A stretch of 64,000 bases of DNA from Poecilobothrus nobilitatus. Its lineage: Eukaryota; Arthropoda; Insecta; Diptera; Dolichopodidae. Of this stretch, positions 27,191 through 40,600 are shown piece after piece. The notes beneath the pieces are model-generated. The model was not told where the DNA came from. It saw only the letters and a program-made list of their open reading frames with translations, and ran no database searches. Both the position numbers and the translations under genes were made by a program. The stretch's first letter is position 1, and the number at the start of each line of letters is the position of its first letter. The DNA is taken from contig OX352774.1 of assembly GCA_947095535.1 (NCBI GenBank), forward strand, positions 240,213,825 through 240,277,824, in the 5' to 3' direction.

Positions 27191-27784
27191 TTGACTTTTG
27201 CTGTATACTTCCGATAACTGTATATACGTACGAACTATGAAATATTCTGCAGAACAGTGATTTTTTCCATTATTTTGGTATTTGATAAGAAATTTTTAGA
27301 AATATGTATCTGATATTTTCCTCTCTTTCTCCATCTAATTAATAATATGATTGTGCTAGTTAAGATCACAATCAATAATAACCTATATCTTTAGGCTGTA
27401 AATGTGTCGCAGCTAATATACATAAATATTGAGTATATTGTGCTTGTTTAATAGATTTAGATCAGAAAAGTACAAATTAGAGTAATAGTTATATGATTAA
27501 ACGTCAAACACTTAAGACTATTTAAAACAGAATATCTAATTAATTATTTTTTATACTTTTCTGTTCTACATTTTCAGCTGTCAAAATATGACAAACCATT
27601 GTTTAGATAAAATTGTTTAGTCACAATTTAAAATACTAAGAAAGAAAAATACTAAAATACTAAAGAATACTTTTGTAGAACACTGTTTTAAAATAAATGA
27701 ACGCTAATAATTGTAATTTTCTGTACTGGGAGGTTCTATATCAATTTAGAACAACTTATTAAAGATATCTAATATAAATTACAT

Positions 27785-28112
27785 CTTAAAAACCATCTTC
27801 ACATATGGAAGTGAGACCTGGTTAGTTACGAACAACATCACACAGAAACTACAGGTTTCATTAATAAGTGCCTAAGAATTATATGCAGAGTATACTGTCC
27901 AAATACAATAAGTAATAATGACCTATGGAAGCTTGCCAAAGTAGAACCGATTGGGCAAGAGATCAAAAGAAAAAAGTGGAGATAGATAGGGCACACACTT
28001 AGAAAGCCACAAGAATACATAGCAAGGGATGCACTAGACAGGAACCCACAAGGAACCCAAAGACAAGGTTCCTCCAATAACACCAGGAGGTGAACGATAT
28101 TAGAGGAACTAA
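27785..28112 (+). pseudogene. Second LINE reverse transcriptase fragment, broken
   Basis: The plus strand reads TIFTYGSETWLVTNNITQKL, then after a frameshift near 27856 FINKCLRIICRVYCPNTISN, NDLWKLAKVEPIGQEIKRKK, WR, a stop, IGHTLRKPQEYIARDALDRN. The family pattern (YGSETW, RWIGHTLRK, ARxAL-NPQG) identifies a different LINE lineage from the fragment at 11.8 kb. It holds at least one frameshift and two stops. Confidence 0.7.
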
Positions 28113-28622
28113 CTAATATATATATATAAATGGCATTCAATATTATAGCCATTTATTTTGAACATATAAGAATGTTAGCTCAATATTTCAAAAAAATTGT
28201 GGAAAGTTTAAAATATTAAATAAACAGCGTGATGTCACCTATCACTTTATTAATTAACAAATTGGATCAAATGCATAAAACTCACGTTTCTCATCTTTTT
28301 AATCTTATTTTGAGTATAATTCTTGTTTAACATGACAATAAAAAACATTAAAAAAAATAAAAAAAAAAACTTTCATTAAGTCCCAATGTATCACATTTTT
28401 ATGGGTAAAATTAAGTATGTACATTAAAAATGATTCGGAATTTCGAAAACATTCAGCAAAGTTCACCGGTGATACAATATGTAAAATTTAATGCAAGTCT
28501 ATTTTTATGTTTACCAGTGACCTCGATATTTTGAATCATTTGATTGATATTCACCAATGATGCCCGTGGAACATTAATTGTTAAACATTTTGATGTTATT
28601 ATTATTTTATACTTCACTGTAA

Positions 28623-28680
<58 letters not shown>

Positions 28681-30281
28681 GTTACAAATTAGAAAATATT
28701 ATAAAAATAAGTTTTATTGCGTAATGTTTAAAATTTGTGTTAAACAAAATAAATATTTTATTGACTTTTTAAATTGTTGAAAGATACATAATGAACTTTT
28801 AAGATACACAATATATAAAGAGAAAGAAAGATTGAGTATGTGAAATAATTGAAATTTTTTTTGAAAAAAATTTCTTTATTTTTTTCATTTTCTTTTGATT
28901 TAAAATAAAATAATATATCAAGAGAAAAGAAGATTTTTTTTACTTTTAGGTCTATGCATTAATATATTCCAAAAGAAAATTTTGTAGTAAATAAAAGTGT
29001 ATAAAAAGTAATCAATAATATAAAATAAAAATAAAAAAATAAAAAAATGAAATTATATATATAATACATATATATATATATATATGATTTTAAAATTAAT
29101 TACAAATTGCAGTCGATAAAACTTTATGTTAGCTATAGATAACAATTTTTCATCATCAAATGTTCAAAATAGAAAATCTAATAATCTGTTTGATAGAATA
29201 GGATATGTAGTATGGTTACTATATTGATCGGTATTATTGTATTTTTAATATATTCTTAACATACATTTTCTTCTTTTTCTATCTTTTCTATTCTTTTTTA
29301 TTTTGATTTTGGTTTTATTAAAAATTTATGTCCAATTGAAAAAATAAAAATCTATATGATTTTGATGAAATGAAATCTCTATTTCAATGTAATCTTCTTC
29401 TAATTTTTTTTTATATATATACATATATGATATAATATATATGTATATTATAAAATATATATATATTATATATATATGCATATTAGAAATTGAAAAATGT
29501 ATTAAAATGTAAATTGGTTTTTTTTTTTGTATGAATTGGGTTATCCATATAAAAATTTTCTTCAATTCTTTATTGATACCGTATATATAATTTAGACAGA
29601 TATCCGTGTCATATTAAGCCTTTTCTTCTTTTTTTTCATATTTTTTAATGTTTCAATATTATATTTTTTCAGCTAATACATACTGATTTCTTTTCTACCA
29701 TTATCCTTTTTTTTTGTTTTATGTTTTGTCATTTTTTTTTTTTTTTTTTGGAAGCAATTGAATCCTTATTTGGTAGTTCTTTTATTGAAATGATTTTATC
29801 TATATTGAATATTATAAATATCCTACCTTCTTTTTAAGTATTTTTGTGTTTTTTTTTTTATTAATAAGAATATGGAGTGATCAACATTTTAAAATTTATA
29901 CAAAATAATAAAATGATATATACAAGAATGTTAAATTGTTTAAATCTAAAATACTAAGTAAAATAAAATAAAATAAAAAGTTGGTTGTTATTCATTACTG
30001 ATTAGTGATCCTTACTGGACATATTTATTTAACATTACTAAATAATGCAATATAAATGTTACTGTTATAATATAATTTTTAAGTCAATTTATTTTTACGT
30101 AATATGTAGATTTTATTTAGATTAAAAAAGATGAATCAATACTTGGGTGAATCAATCAAATCAAATATCTTGGAACAAACAATTAAATTAATAAAATGTA
30201 TTTTATCTGATATAGTAATTATAATGTGTTTGAGTATTTTCATTTTGAATAATTTTCGAATCATTAATAGAATTATGTACA
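28113..30281. other. AT-rich DNA, no gene seen
   Basis: TA-rich tracts at 28.63, 29.06 and 29.41-29.48 kb and long T runs; nothing exon-like. Confidence 0.5.
28627..28680. repeat. (TA)n microsatellite
   Basis: An unbroken TA run of about 25 units. Shorter TA runs occur at 5476-5497, 24917-24934 and 41857-41874, and a CA run at 25054-25074. Confidence 0.9.
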
Positions 30282-30478
30282 GGGGCCTCTGTGACCTATA
30301 GTGGATAAGAGCGTATAAAATATGCTATAAATACCGATGGAGGGTGGGTTCGAATCGCACGCAATTCGTAAGAGTTATTCACCCTTATGACATTTACAGC
30401 CATACCTGAAAAGGAAAGACTGTGTCCTGTTCACATTTATGTGGCAGAGAAATACACTAAAAAAAAATAAAAATAAAA
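30282..30478 (+). mobile_element. tRNA-derived SINE, family A
   Basis: A plus-strand copy: GGGGCCTCTGTGACC at the start, TAGTGGATAAGAGCG as A-box region, GGTGGGTTCGAATCGCAC as B-box region, CGTAAGAGTTATTCACCC, CACATTTATGTGGCAGAGAA and an A-rich tail to about 30478. Confidence 0.72.
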
Positions 30479-31207
30479 AAGTATGTCCTGATTAATAAAA
30501 TTATAATGGCCACTCAATTATAATAATTGTATTATATGTATACATGTTTTAGACAGAGTAAATTTATAGTCAATTCCATTTTATATGTAAATTTTCAATT
30601 CATATTTTTTTTTTTACATAATATGTATACTTCTTCCTATATACATTATATACTGATATCTTTATATAATTTATAGAACATTTTATATAATATATACAAA
30701 TAGATACAAAAAAAAAAAAAAAAATTTTAAAGAATAGTATAATATAAGGTTGATTGTTCTATTTAAAAACTTTGGTATTCATAAATTTTATCAAGTTGAC
30801 ATTAAAATGCCTTACCTTAAAAATTTTTTTGTTTTTCCTTCCGAAAAAAAAGTTGAGATGTCTTTATTTTTTATAACATATACACACATAATATATATTT
30901 AATATGTATACAGATACCTATAATAACACCTGAATATCATATGAATTATATTTGCTTGTAAAATATATTACATATTATATACGTATTATATGAAATTTTT
31001 TTTTTTGCAATACTTTTCTACCAGTTACCAGTTATCATTTCACTCAATTTTTTTTTTTTTTGTTTTTTATTATTTTGTTTTTATTTATTTTATGTGGGAT
31101 CAGTCTAAGGGTAACAGTCATTCTGATTAAAATTATTCAAACGAAAGGAATTTAATCTTATAAGAAAATTTTATAAAATAGGGAAACTTTTTAAAGTTGA
31201 CTACACT

Positions 31208-31905
31208 GCAATCAAAACCATAGTACTCTTTTTATAATAGGTATTGAAGCATAGAATATCAAAAAATAAATGTATTTTTTGGTTTATACTTAAGTAATTC
31301 AGTTTGTAAAGCTTAAAAAAAAAAATTTAAAATTGTGTCTCTTCAAAAGTTATTATTTTTTTTAGTTAGTAGTTATTTATTTTTGAAAATTTACTGAAAC
31401 GTAAGATATTTTTTTGTCCACTACGAAAATTATAGAAAAGAATTTTCATTTTCTAGATTGTTTAGCTTAATTAAAAGAAATTAAACGATGCTACTTTTGG
31501 ACTAGATGAAAAACCTTAATTTGAAAAAAAATGGGCTCTCGAAAATCTTTACAAAATGTTGCAATAAATCAAAGAAAGTGCAACTCAAATCAAACCTGAG
31601 TTGAAACAGACTTAAAAAAGACTTTCTAAGTGAATAAAAACTTTATAGTATTAAGTGAGCTTTTAGGTAGAGCTTTTAGTAAATTATACATTTTAAAAAG
31701 TCAGATCTATTAATAGACTAATATACAAGTATTACTTTTTCTATTATTTAATAGGCTATAATCAAAATCTTGGAACTCTTTTAATAATACTGAAGCATAT
31801 AATCTAAAAAAAAATTAAATGTATTTTTGTTTACACTTAATTCAGTTTGTAAAGCTTAAAATAAAGATTCAAAATTTTTGTCTCTTAAAAAGTTATTTTT
31901 GACAT
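31208..31905. repeat. Two direct copies of about 150 bp, 549 bp apart
   Basis: ATCAAAACCATAGTACTCTT at 31211 and ATCAAAATCTTGGAACTCTT at 31760 begin copies that both continue through TGAAGCATA, AATTCAGTTTGTAAAGCTTA and TTGTCTCT-AAAAGTTATT. They could be decayed LTRs of a tiny element or a local duplication. Confidence 0.5.
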
Positions 31906-32032
31906 AATACCCAAAAAAAATGTCAAATTTTGCATAGGTTATGATTTATAATTTTGTTTGATAGCTTTTAAAATTTACTATTTAAAATGTATTTAAGATA
32001 AGTATGTATTGCACCAGTTCAATAAAAACTTA

Positions 32033-32592
32033 AGGTGATGGCCCAATGTTTACTTTACTTCCTTTACTTTGAATACATTTTAAAAGTATCACAACAAAGT
32101 TATTAAAGTAAGTACTGGCCCAATGATTACTTTACATTTTTTGCTTTGACTTAGTTGAATTTATTTTTTCTGAAATTGGATTTAAAAAAAATTTTAGGAA
32201 TTTTATATGTAATAATTATTTTATATGAAATGTACAAATGTTTGTATTCAGTACCAAATGGGAGAAAATTTAAGATTCGGGACATTTATAGAAATCGTCA
32301 AATTCATGAATTGTACAAAATCCTATTCCCACGTATTTAACATTTTTCCCACCTATTAAAATTGTTTTAATGTTTATGTAAAAAAATTCTAATATCAAAT
32401 GTCAAAGTATTCATCCCAAAGTACGGAATTAAAAATTCGTCAATTTGTTAATTTGCTTCGTTTGCTTTTTGCTTACTTTGAATACTTTGTTCATTTGGTC
32501 AAGTACCATAAGAAATAATATAATTCATTTTAGCTGTTAAAGTTTTCAAAAGGAAGTAAAGAAAGCAAAATATGTATTGGACCATCACTTTT
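32033..32592. mobile_element. 560-bp MITE-like inverted repeat element
   Basis: The left end AAGGTGATGGCCCAATGTTT, ACTTTACTTCC and the right end in reverse complement AAAAGTGATGGTCCAATACA, CTTTCTTTACTTCC match. A second partial unit with TGGCCCAATGATTACTTTAC lies at about 32107. No conserved frame was seen. Confidence 0.5.
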
Positions 32593-33912
32593 ATAGTTTA
32601 AAAATGTTTTACAATTACAAGTGGTCTTAATTTACAAAAATAAATCATCTCAAGCTTAAAGTAACAAAGTTAAAGACGAAATACTTAGATAAAAGCCCAG
32701 TTTAGTTTCTTAATGATGCCTCATTCACAAGACTTGTTTCTTTAAATAGATTAAAAGGATTTATAGTTAAATGACGAAGCAGAATAATTACGCAACAAGA
32801 AATTTTGTAGAGGTATTTCCGTTAACCGTAAAAATTTATATTGGAAAAAAATAAAAAAACAAAAAAAATAATCCTATTTACATCAACCTTTTATAAATAT
32901 TTTGGAATGCAATTTACGTTTAAAAAATTTTATTTTTATCTCTTTCTTTTTTCATTCGTTTTTTTATCCCCTCTCCCCCTTCTCCCCACCCTTACTAATT
33001 CGTTGTTCAGTTCTGTTTATCTATTACTTTTAGTAAGTATTTGCACTTAGATTTTTTTTTCAATTTTTATATTTTCTTGTTTACTTTTACTTTATAGTAC
33101 TTTTGTAACTTATCTGCGCTCCTTTTTTCTTATATTTTTATTTTTGTATTATATAAAATACATATAATTGTACAAGAGTATTTATGTACATGTACATATA
33201 TGAAAAAAGCATAAGGACAACCTTTTAAGCATATTGGTATTATAAATCAAACTGAATTTTAAGAGGGGAGCATGTATTAGAAAAAACAAAAAAATATTAA
33301 AAGAAAATGAAAAAAAAAAATGAAAAAAAAAACACGGGATGAGACAAGACTGAAAAAATAAAAATAAATTGTTTGTTTTTTTTTTGTTCTAAAATTTGTT
33401 TTTTTTTTATCGCCAAACAAAAAAAAATAAAACATTGCTTCCTCTAAAAAAATACTACTGAAATTACACTGAAAGGTATTGTAAAATTTTCTTAACGATT
33501 TATAACCATTTTATAGATTTAACACAGATTTTGGTCCAGATCTTTTTTCAATGTGATTTAATCTTAAGTTACTCAATTATATTGATTTTTCTATAAATGG
33601 CTGCTATGGTTATTTTATAATGGCTACAAATTTTTCTTTCATGAAACGAACAATAGTTCCAAAATATATAGGAAAATTTGAATTTTTGTGGAAAAAAATT
33701 TTTAAAAATAAAAAATATATCCTAAATCGAATTATTAATAGTAAATTACAAAAATATGGGTTTATTATGTGAAGTAATTTTATTGTTAAAATGGTGTTAC
33801 TTAAAGTACTGTGTAATAAGTCTATTAATTATTATTTAAGAAGCTTGACTATAACATTTATTTGAGTCAAATGGGCAATTTAATAAATTTATAAAATTAT
33901 TATGAAACTTGA

Positions 33913-34513
33913 AGAACGCTCAAGGAAGTAAAGCCCGCGGGATTTAATTACAAAACTTTTGGAATTAAGACCCGTAGGGTTTCAATCTTTTTCAAAAAAA
34001 AATTAAAGTCCATGGGTCTTATTTCCACTAGATCGTTGACTTTAAGTCCATATCGAAAAAGAATTAAAGCCCACTAAGTAACACAAAGGTTACTATCAAT
34101 TGTCTGTATTTTATTTGGTGACATGTCAGAAGTCCCATTGGGGCTTGCCATCTCTCCCAAAATCCCTGACAATAGGAGTATTACTTATATATATATTTTG
34201 GAAAAAGCATATAACCCTGATTTTGTAACCAACTTTAAAATCTCTCCCAATTCAGAATCTTGCACATATACATATTAGTAAATATTCTAGAAAAGGAGAT
34301 TTCTGAATTTTTATCCAAAACTCTAAAATCCCTTCTAATGCGTTTGCTCTACATATTCCATTACTCACTTCTTTTAATAACAAATTCATTTTAATTGTGG
34401 GCTTTATTTCCAATTCAAAAAGGAATTAAATCCCGCGGGCTTTAATTTCAAAAGTTTATGTTCATAAAAGTTTTACAATTAAAGCTCGCAAGCTTTATTT
34501 CCTCGGACGTTCT
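33913..34513. mobile_element. 601-bp foldback-like TIR element
   Basis: The left end AGAACGCTCAAGGAAGTAAA, GCCCGCGGGATTTAATTACA and the right end in reverse complement AGAACGTCCGAGGAAATAAA, GCTTGCGAGCTTTAATTGTA match over at least 50 bp. Inside each arm AATTAAAGYCC-type subrepeats recur, some with palindromic CCCGCGGG. The middle (34195-34350) shares sequence with 27.0-27.2 kb. Confidence 0.65.
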
Positions 34514-37159
34514 GTCACTGCATCAGAAGTTCTATGTAGTATGTTCCTTATGACGTTATATTAATATTTTAATTTGTAAAGAAAGAGTTCATGATATAAT
34601 ACTAGAAATTTACAAAAAAAAATCAATATCAATATAAATTTATTCGCAATGTGGAGCCCAAGGTTCTTTAAATAAAAAACTAAATTTATACAAACTCTAG
34701 AAAGCAAATCAAAAAGAAAATAACATACAAGATAAAATATAACAAATACCTACCGTAAAATTATAATAAAAATCATAATTTCAAAACGATTATAGTTATA
34801 AAATTGTTTAAATTGATTAAATTCATGGGTACAAGATATTTTCAACTTAACAAAAATAATTATTGTTACCGTTATCTTTATTGTATCATCCTTATTTTAA
34901 AATTTTATCCTATTATTCTTGCACTAGGTCAAGTATATACTTTTAACCATTTATTTATTTTTATTTTACGAATTGAATAAATGCCTGAAGAAGAGTACTA
35001 AGAGTTCTTATAAAAAAATTCAATGCATATACGATACGTATATATACTGTATATGTACACACACATGGTAAACTTTTTCGACTTCTTTTATATAAAATTG
35101 AAGGGGACTATATAAAAAAAAATAAAAAAAAGTGAAAATGCTTTTAAATTTTTATAAAGTTTTTTTTTTCTACTACTACTAATATAAAAAAAGTTTATCC
35201 TTCCATTACTAATTGTATGTATTTCAAATTGATGTTCATTTTCTTTTTCTTTCATTTTTTAATTCCTTTTTTTTTATTATTATATTTTTTTTAAACTTTT
35301 TATTTTTTCTTTGATCCATTACTATAGTCGCTTTTTTTCTTCCTACGTACATCACCTTATGGTTCATATTAAATGCCTACCAGTTTATTTCTGCAATATT
35401 TATCAGCAACCATACACATATATATATACTAAACATACCTACTAAATTTATTAGAATTCTAAGAAAAGGGTTTTCAATATAGAAGGTCGTTTTTAAAGAC
35501 AGGCATTTATAATATTTTTGCTACGAACTGAAAGTTGCAAAGATTGAAAAGGAGTCTGACCCGTACAACAACGAATTGAATTCTATTATGAAAAGATTTA
35601 AATAAAAAGAGACAAAAAAAATCAAGACAATTTTTTTTTAAAGTTCTTACAATTTTAGAAATCGATGACATTTAAATATAAAAAAAAATAACGTGCATAT
35701 GTCCTATGTATATAACAATTTTGTTATATATAGAAAAACATAACACAAAAGAAAAGTTCAAAATCCTGATGTTCTTTCTTCCTGTACTACAAAAATAAAA
35801 AAAAATGGAGCAAAATGGAAAAGACAAAATAGGATAACAAAAATAAAATTGACACTTAAAAGAAAAGCAACAAAGAGGACAAAAAGAAACGAAACTTTAC
35901 ATTGTTGATTTTCATTTAAAAAAAAAAATATAAGGACATCTATTTTAGCTATACATATACATAGATGAATATTTTTTTTTTTTTTGTTTTTTCTTTTTAC
36001 ATTTCCATATGGATGCTATTTTTGTGAATTTACGAAAGCAAAAATATTCTTTAAATATGGATTAAATTTTTATATCATGTTTCCTGTTTCAAGATGATTT
36101 CATATTTTAAATTTTTCAAATTTTAAATACGTTTTTTATAAGTTGATTAACAGGTAAAATGATCAGAAAATCAGAGGAGGATGTAACGAATATATCAAAC
36201 CTAATTTTAAAAAAAGTAAAGTATGCTCTCAGTATTTAAAATAAGAGGTAAGATATTAAAGATATAGACAGTAATAAGTAAATTTTTATTTGGCATTTTT
36301 TTAGCATATTAACAATAAAATAATCACAAAGTTTTAAGGATGAAATAAGTTTGGCATTACATCTGTAATACTTATTGTAAAGAAGACAAGATAGATATGA
36401 CAAAATATCTATATCTGCTCAGAATTTAATTCTAAGTCGAAGTGCTTTCATTCGCGCGATAATTCAAAAAATACTGGATATTAATATAAGCTAGTCAAGG
36501 ATTCTGTATTTTTTAATATTTTTATACAAATGTTATCTTTACTATTGAATTTTAACAAGTTCAAACGACTAGTTTAATTATTCAATTTTAAGTAAACCTT
36601 ATATAATTATAAAATAATGATCCTATTCATAGAATTTACATAAAATTGCAATAAAGAGTCTACATTATAAGATTATAATGTTGAAGCTTTAATTTTTACC
36701 TTTTATTTAAAAAAAAAAATTTGCAATTGATATACCTGAAACTATCCTACGTACATAAAAATTCAGATAATTTCACTATCAAAATATTAACCAGTACACA
36801 GACTTTAACTAGTATTATTTTCTTTTAGTGTAAATTAATTGCCATTTTCTCTTTAATTTTGACCTTCAACTCAATTCAAATTTCAACATATTTTCAAAGT
36901 TCAAAAATATTTAATGAAGTGGAGCGTGAGAGATTAATTTGATGATGGTTTGATTTAAATTTTAAAATTTCAATTAAATATGAATATTTTGTTTAATTTT
37001 TTTTTTTTGACAATATTATAGAGATTAGAGTTTAAAGAATATAAATACATATATATAGATGTATTTAACTGAAAAGGAGTGATAGTGAGTTTTAATTAAC
37101 TGAAAAGACAATTAAAATTAGAAAAATTAAAAGAAAATTAAATAATATAAGCTAGTCAT
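34514..37159. other. AT-rich DNA, no gene seen
   Basis: A and T runs; a possible fragment of the hairpin-ended repeat near 36660. No coding signal. Confidence 0.5.
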
Positions 37160-37640
37160 TAAGGAAAAGTGTTAAATTTAAGTTACAGGTATTTAAAAAT
37201 AGAATATTTTTTTTAAGCTCTTAAACAGTTATAAAAACAATTCCTGAAGAAAATTATTGTAATTCCGAAAAATCTTTCATTTCTCATTTCATATTTGAAG
37301 GCTCAATGTAAACGCGTTTCGAAAATATGAAGGAAGTAAAATGTTGCAAAATTTTGTTTTCACACAACAGCAAATTTAAATACTAAAATCTGAGATATAC
37401 ATATTTATACATATTTTAAAATTGAAATTTTTTAAATTATGACAAACACTTTAACTCCGTAATGGATAGGGTTAAATAAAACTGTTGTTCTACAACATAG
37501 ATTTTTTTTAAGAAATCTATCCATGATTAAAATTTCATTGTTCTATTTTAAACAGGGTAGATTTTTTTATAAACAGACGAACGGACACCGTCGAAAGCAA
37601 ATTTCTCAAATTTTTTTTTTTTTTTTTAAATGTGATTAAA
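37160..37640 (+). repeat. Hairpin-ended dispersed repeat
   Basis: AAGTTACAGGTATTTAAAAA, then GCAAAATTTTGTTTTCACA and CTCCGTAATGGATAGGGTTA appear in family order; the end has a long T run followed by AAATGTGATTAAAAGA, a decayed hairpin. A possible head fragment with GTTGAAGCTTTAATTTTTAC lies at about 36660-36710. Confidence 0.5.
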
Positions 37641-40600
37641 AGATACACTCTTGCAATAATATTTAAAATAAAAGCTAATACTACTGAAATTAAGAATGTA
37701 TTAACTAATAGAAAATATAAAAGAAAAAAAAACAAAAACTCATTTTATGAAAAATGATAAATTTTAAGCTTTGTGCATTCTACTGTAAAGAACATAATAT
37801 ATTATATGATTAAATCGATTAACTTTAAATTAAACGACCAATCAACTTTAAATTGAACTGACTAAACTTAAGGTAATGCAACGAAATATTTCAATTACAC
37901 AATAAATATATTATTATAAACAATCTTTAATATTTTGTTATAATATATAGCAGATGTTTCAACAGATAAAAAAATCATTTAGAAAAAGAATAATAAAAGT
38001 ATATAACCATACAAAGTAACCAAACAATCTACAGATACAATACGTTAGTATATGCAAACGTTAATATACAAAAAACAAAACAAAAACAAAAATGAAAATG
38101 ACAAAAAAAAAAAGGATTTATTTAAGTGAACAGAATTACGTATTTATATAAAAATGGTGTACACATTAGTAACGACAAGGAAATATCATTATATTAAAAA
38201 CAACAATTGAAATACATTTTAAAACTTTAAAAAATAAAAGAAAATAGAAAATAGAGCATTAAATTTATTTAAATAAGTACGTGTACTTAACTTTTTTGTT
38301 TCCTTTTTCAATATTTGTTAAATTCAATTATATATACTAAAGTAACGGTACTTCTAACGCCACTTCTAATTGTAACTCACTAAAAAAAAAAAAAAAAAAA
38401 ATTCCACTTATTTTGAAGAGACTTTAAAAAAAAATATGAATATACCTACCCATATTACATCTAAATTTAATTCAAATATATATTTTATAAGTATCAGAAT
38501 TTAAAAAAGAATTTTTAAAATTTAGGGTGTGTTTATATTTGATCTGAAGAGACAAACGATAAGAGCGATGATTCTAGTGAAGCGTAGCAAATTAAAAATG
38601 TATTTTCTATTGAAGGGGTTTATATTATATATTAATGTAAAGTATTGATTCATTATAAGAATATTTTACATTCTTTGCTTATATTAAATTAAATTTTTTT
38701 ATTAACATACCATGTTTTCTCAAACCAAAAAGTTAAAATCAACAGTAATAGGTTTACTCTGAAAAAATTATGCCATTAACTGATTGTTTAATTAAATACA
38801 ATATATTATAAATTATGACTGTTTATTAGATATATTATCTTAAATATTCATAATGCTGATCAAATTCCCCAAACATATATCTTTATCTAGTAAAATGAAA
38901 GGATATTCGTCAATTACAAGATTTTTTACGGTACTGAAATATTTTCTTCAGGATTTCTTCAGAATATCACATAAAGATACATACATACAGGATACATCAA
39001 CATCTTTGACATTACTACATTTTATAAAAAAAAAAAAATTTAATTTTACTAAAAAAACACAGCCATTTTCTATACGACTATTATAAAAACTTAGATATAA
39101 ACACTATGTTAAAGCATAGAAAAAAAATATGCTTTTATCGTTTATCGAAATTTCAATATAAACCCTTTCTTATATTATATGTATATATAAAGGATCTTAC
39201 TTTTAACATTTTCCAACTCAGTAATTTTTTATAAAATATATATCACAATTTTTATTTTCATTTTAAATAAAAATTCTTTACACTCAATTTTCGGACCTAC
39301 AATATTTAATCTTTTATAAGCATTGAGAATTGAAGAAAATTTTTTGCGATTCAACTGTTGACAGAAAAATATTTTTTTTTTTTATTTTTCATTAATATAA
39401 AAATATATTTAAAAATTTAATTGTCTATTTTGATTGTTTTGGTTTTTTTTTTTTTATATATTCTTTAAAATAAATTTAAAGAATATTAAAAAAAAAAAAT
39501 TGCATAATCCTATTTCAAGTAGATACTGTGTATAAATGTATGTACGTTTTAAATGTCTTTGTTATTCAGATTCTTATGCATTAAATTGAACTTAAACATG
39601 GTTTTAACTTTTTGGTTAAATTTTCCATATTGTTTAAAGATCTTTTTAGATTTTTTTGAATTATTTTTTTTTTACATATAAAAATTATAACTTTTCAACA
39701 ACTCACCCACGATTATTTTCATTCTAGTTTCTTTTCTTATCATTGGTTTGTTGGGTAAAAACAAGCATTTATTTCTGGATTTATAGCTAAAACAGCAAAG
39801 AAATCCGTAGTTAAAATTTAATTGAAATAAAGCAATACAGACAGGCATCGTCAAAAAATTAATTTTGTGGAACAACTTTTTTCCACCAGTTACGGAGCTT
39901 CAGCCCTACAAAGTTCAAAAAAGCCTTTAAATCATTATAACACAGGTTTTATAGAGTATATTTTCAATCTGGATATATAAACTTTACAATAGCTGGTTTT
40001 ATAAACTTTATAAATATATAAAAAATAAATATGTGACTTTGCCATGTGGTATTTCCCATGTGGTATTTTAATGTACCCTTATGTATAATAACTTAATAAC
40101 ACTTATATATAATAACCTAACTTAATTTTTGCAAAAATTTGGACCCCTTCTATTTTTCAAACGGTTTAACTTAGAAGCTTGAAATTTTGAGAGAAATTAG
40201 ATCTTTAGAAATAATTTTTGGTCACTGGTCATTTCAGGAAAAATTTTTGTGTGGCCACCCCCTTTAGGATAAGGGGTTAAAAACTGAAAATTCTCTATTT
40301 TTAAACATCTGTAACTTGGGCACCTATATCCAATTTTTTTTTAAAGTAATATACAAAAATTCAAGCTTCAATTATCCAATTATTGTTTGTGTTAATAATT
40401 TTTCTTAACAATATAGGGTAACCCTCTAATGGACGATTTTTTTGAATTTTTTCTTATTGTTTTCATTATTATTCATAATTATTGTATTAATAAAATACGT
40501 AATTTATATTATTATAAATTTATTTTTCAATATATCTACTCATTACTCTAGGGTTATTATGGAATATTTTTTAATTTTGGAAATGTGCTTTTTGAAAACC

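Noticed and set aside
28544..28780. Open frame with a YIYIYI run
   Set aside because: It is the translation of the TA microsatellite.
32841..33050. Hydrophobic 69-residue open frame as a membrane peptide
   Set aside because: The hydrophobicity comes from T-rich codons (F, L) and is expected by chance here.
38853..39086. 77-codon open frame at 38.85-39.09 kb as a small gene
   Set aside because: No recognisable motif and typical AT-rich composition; nothing supports splicing or expression.
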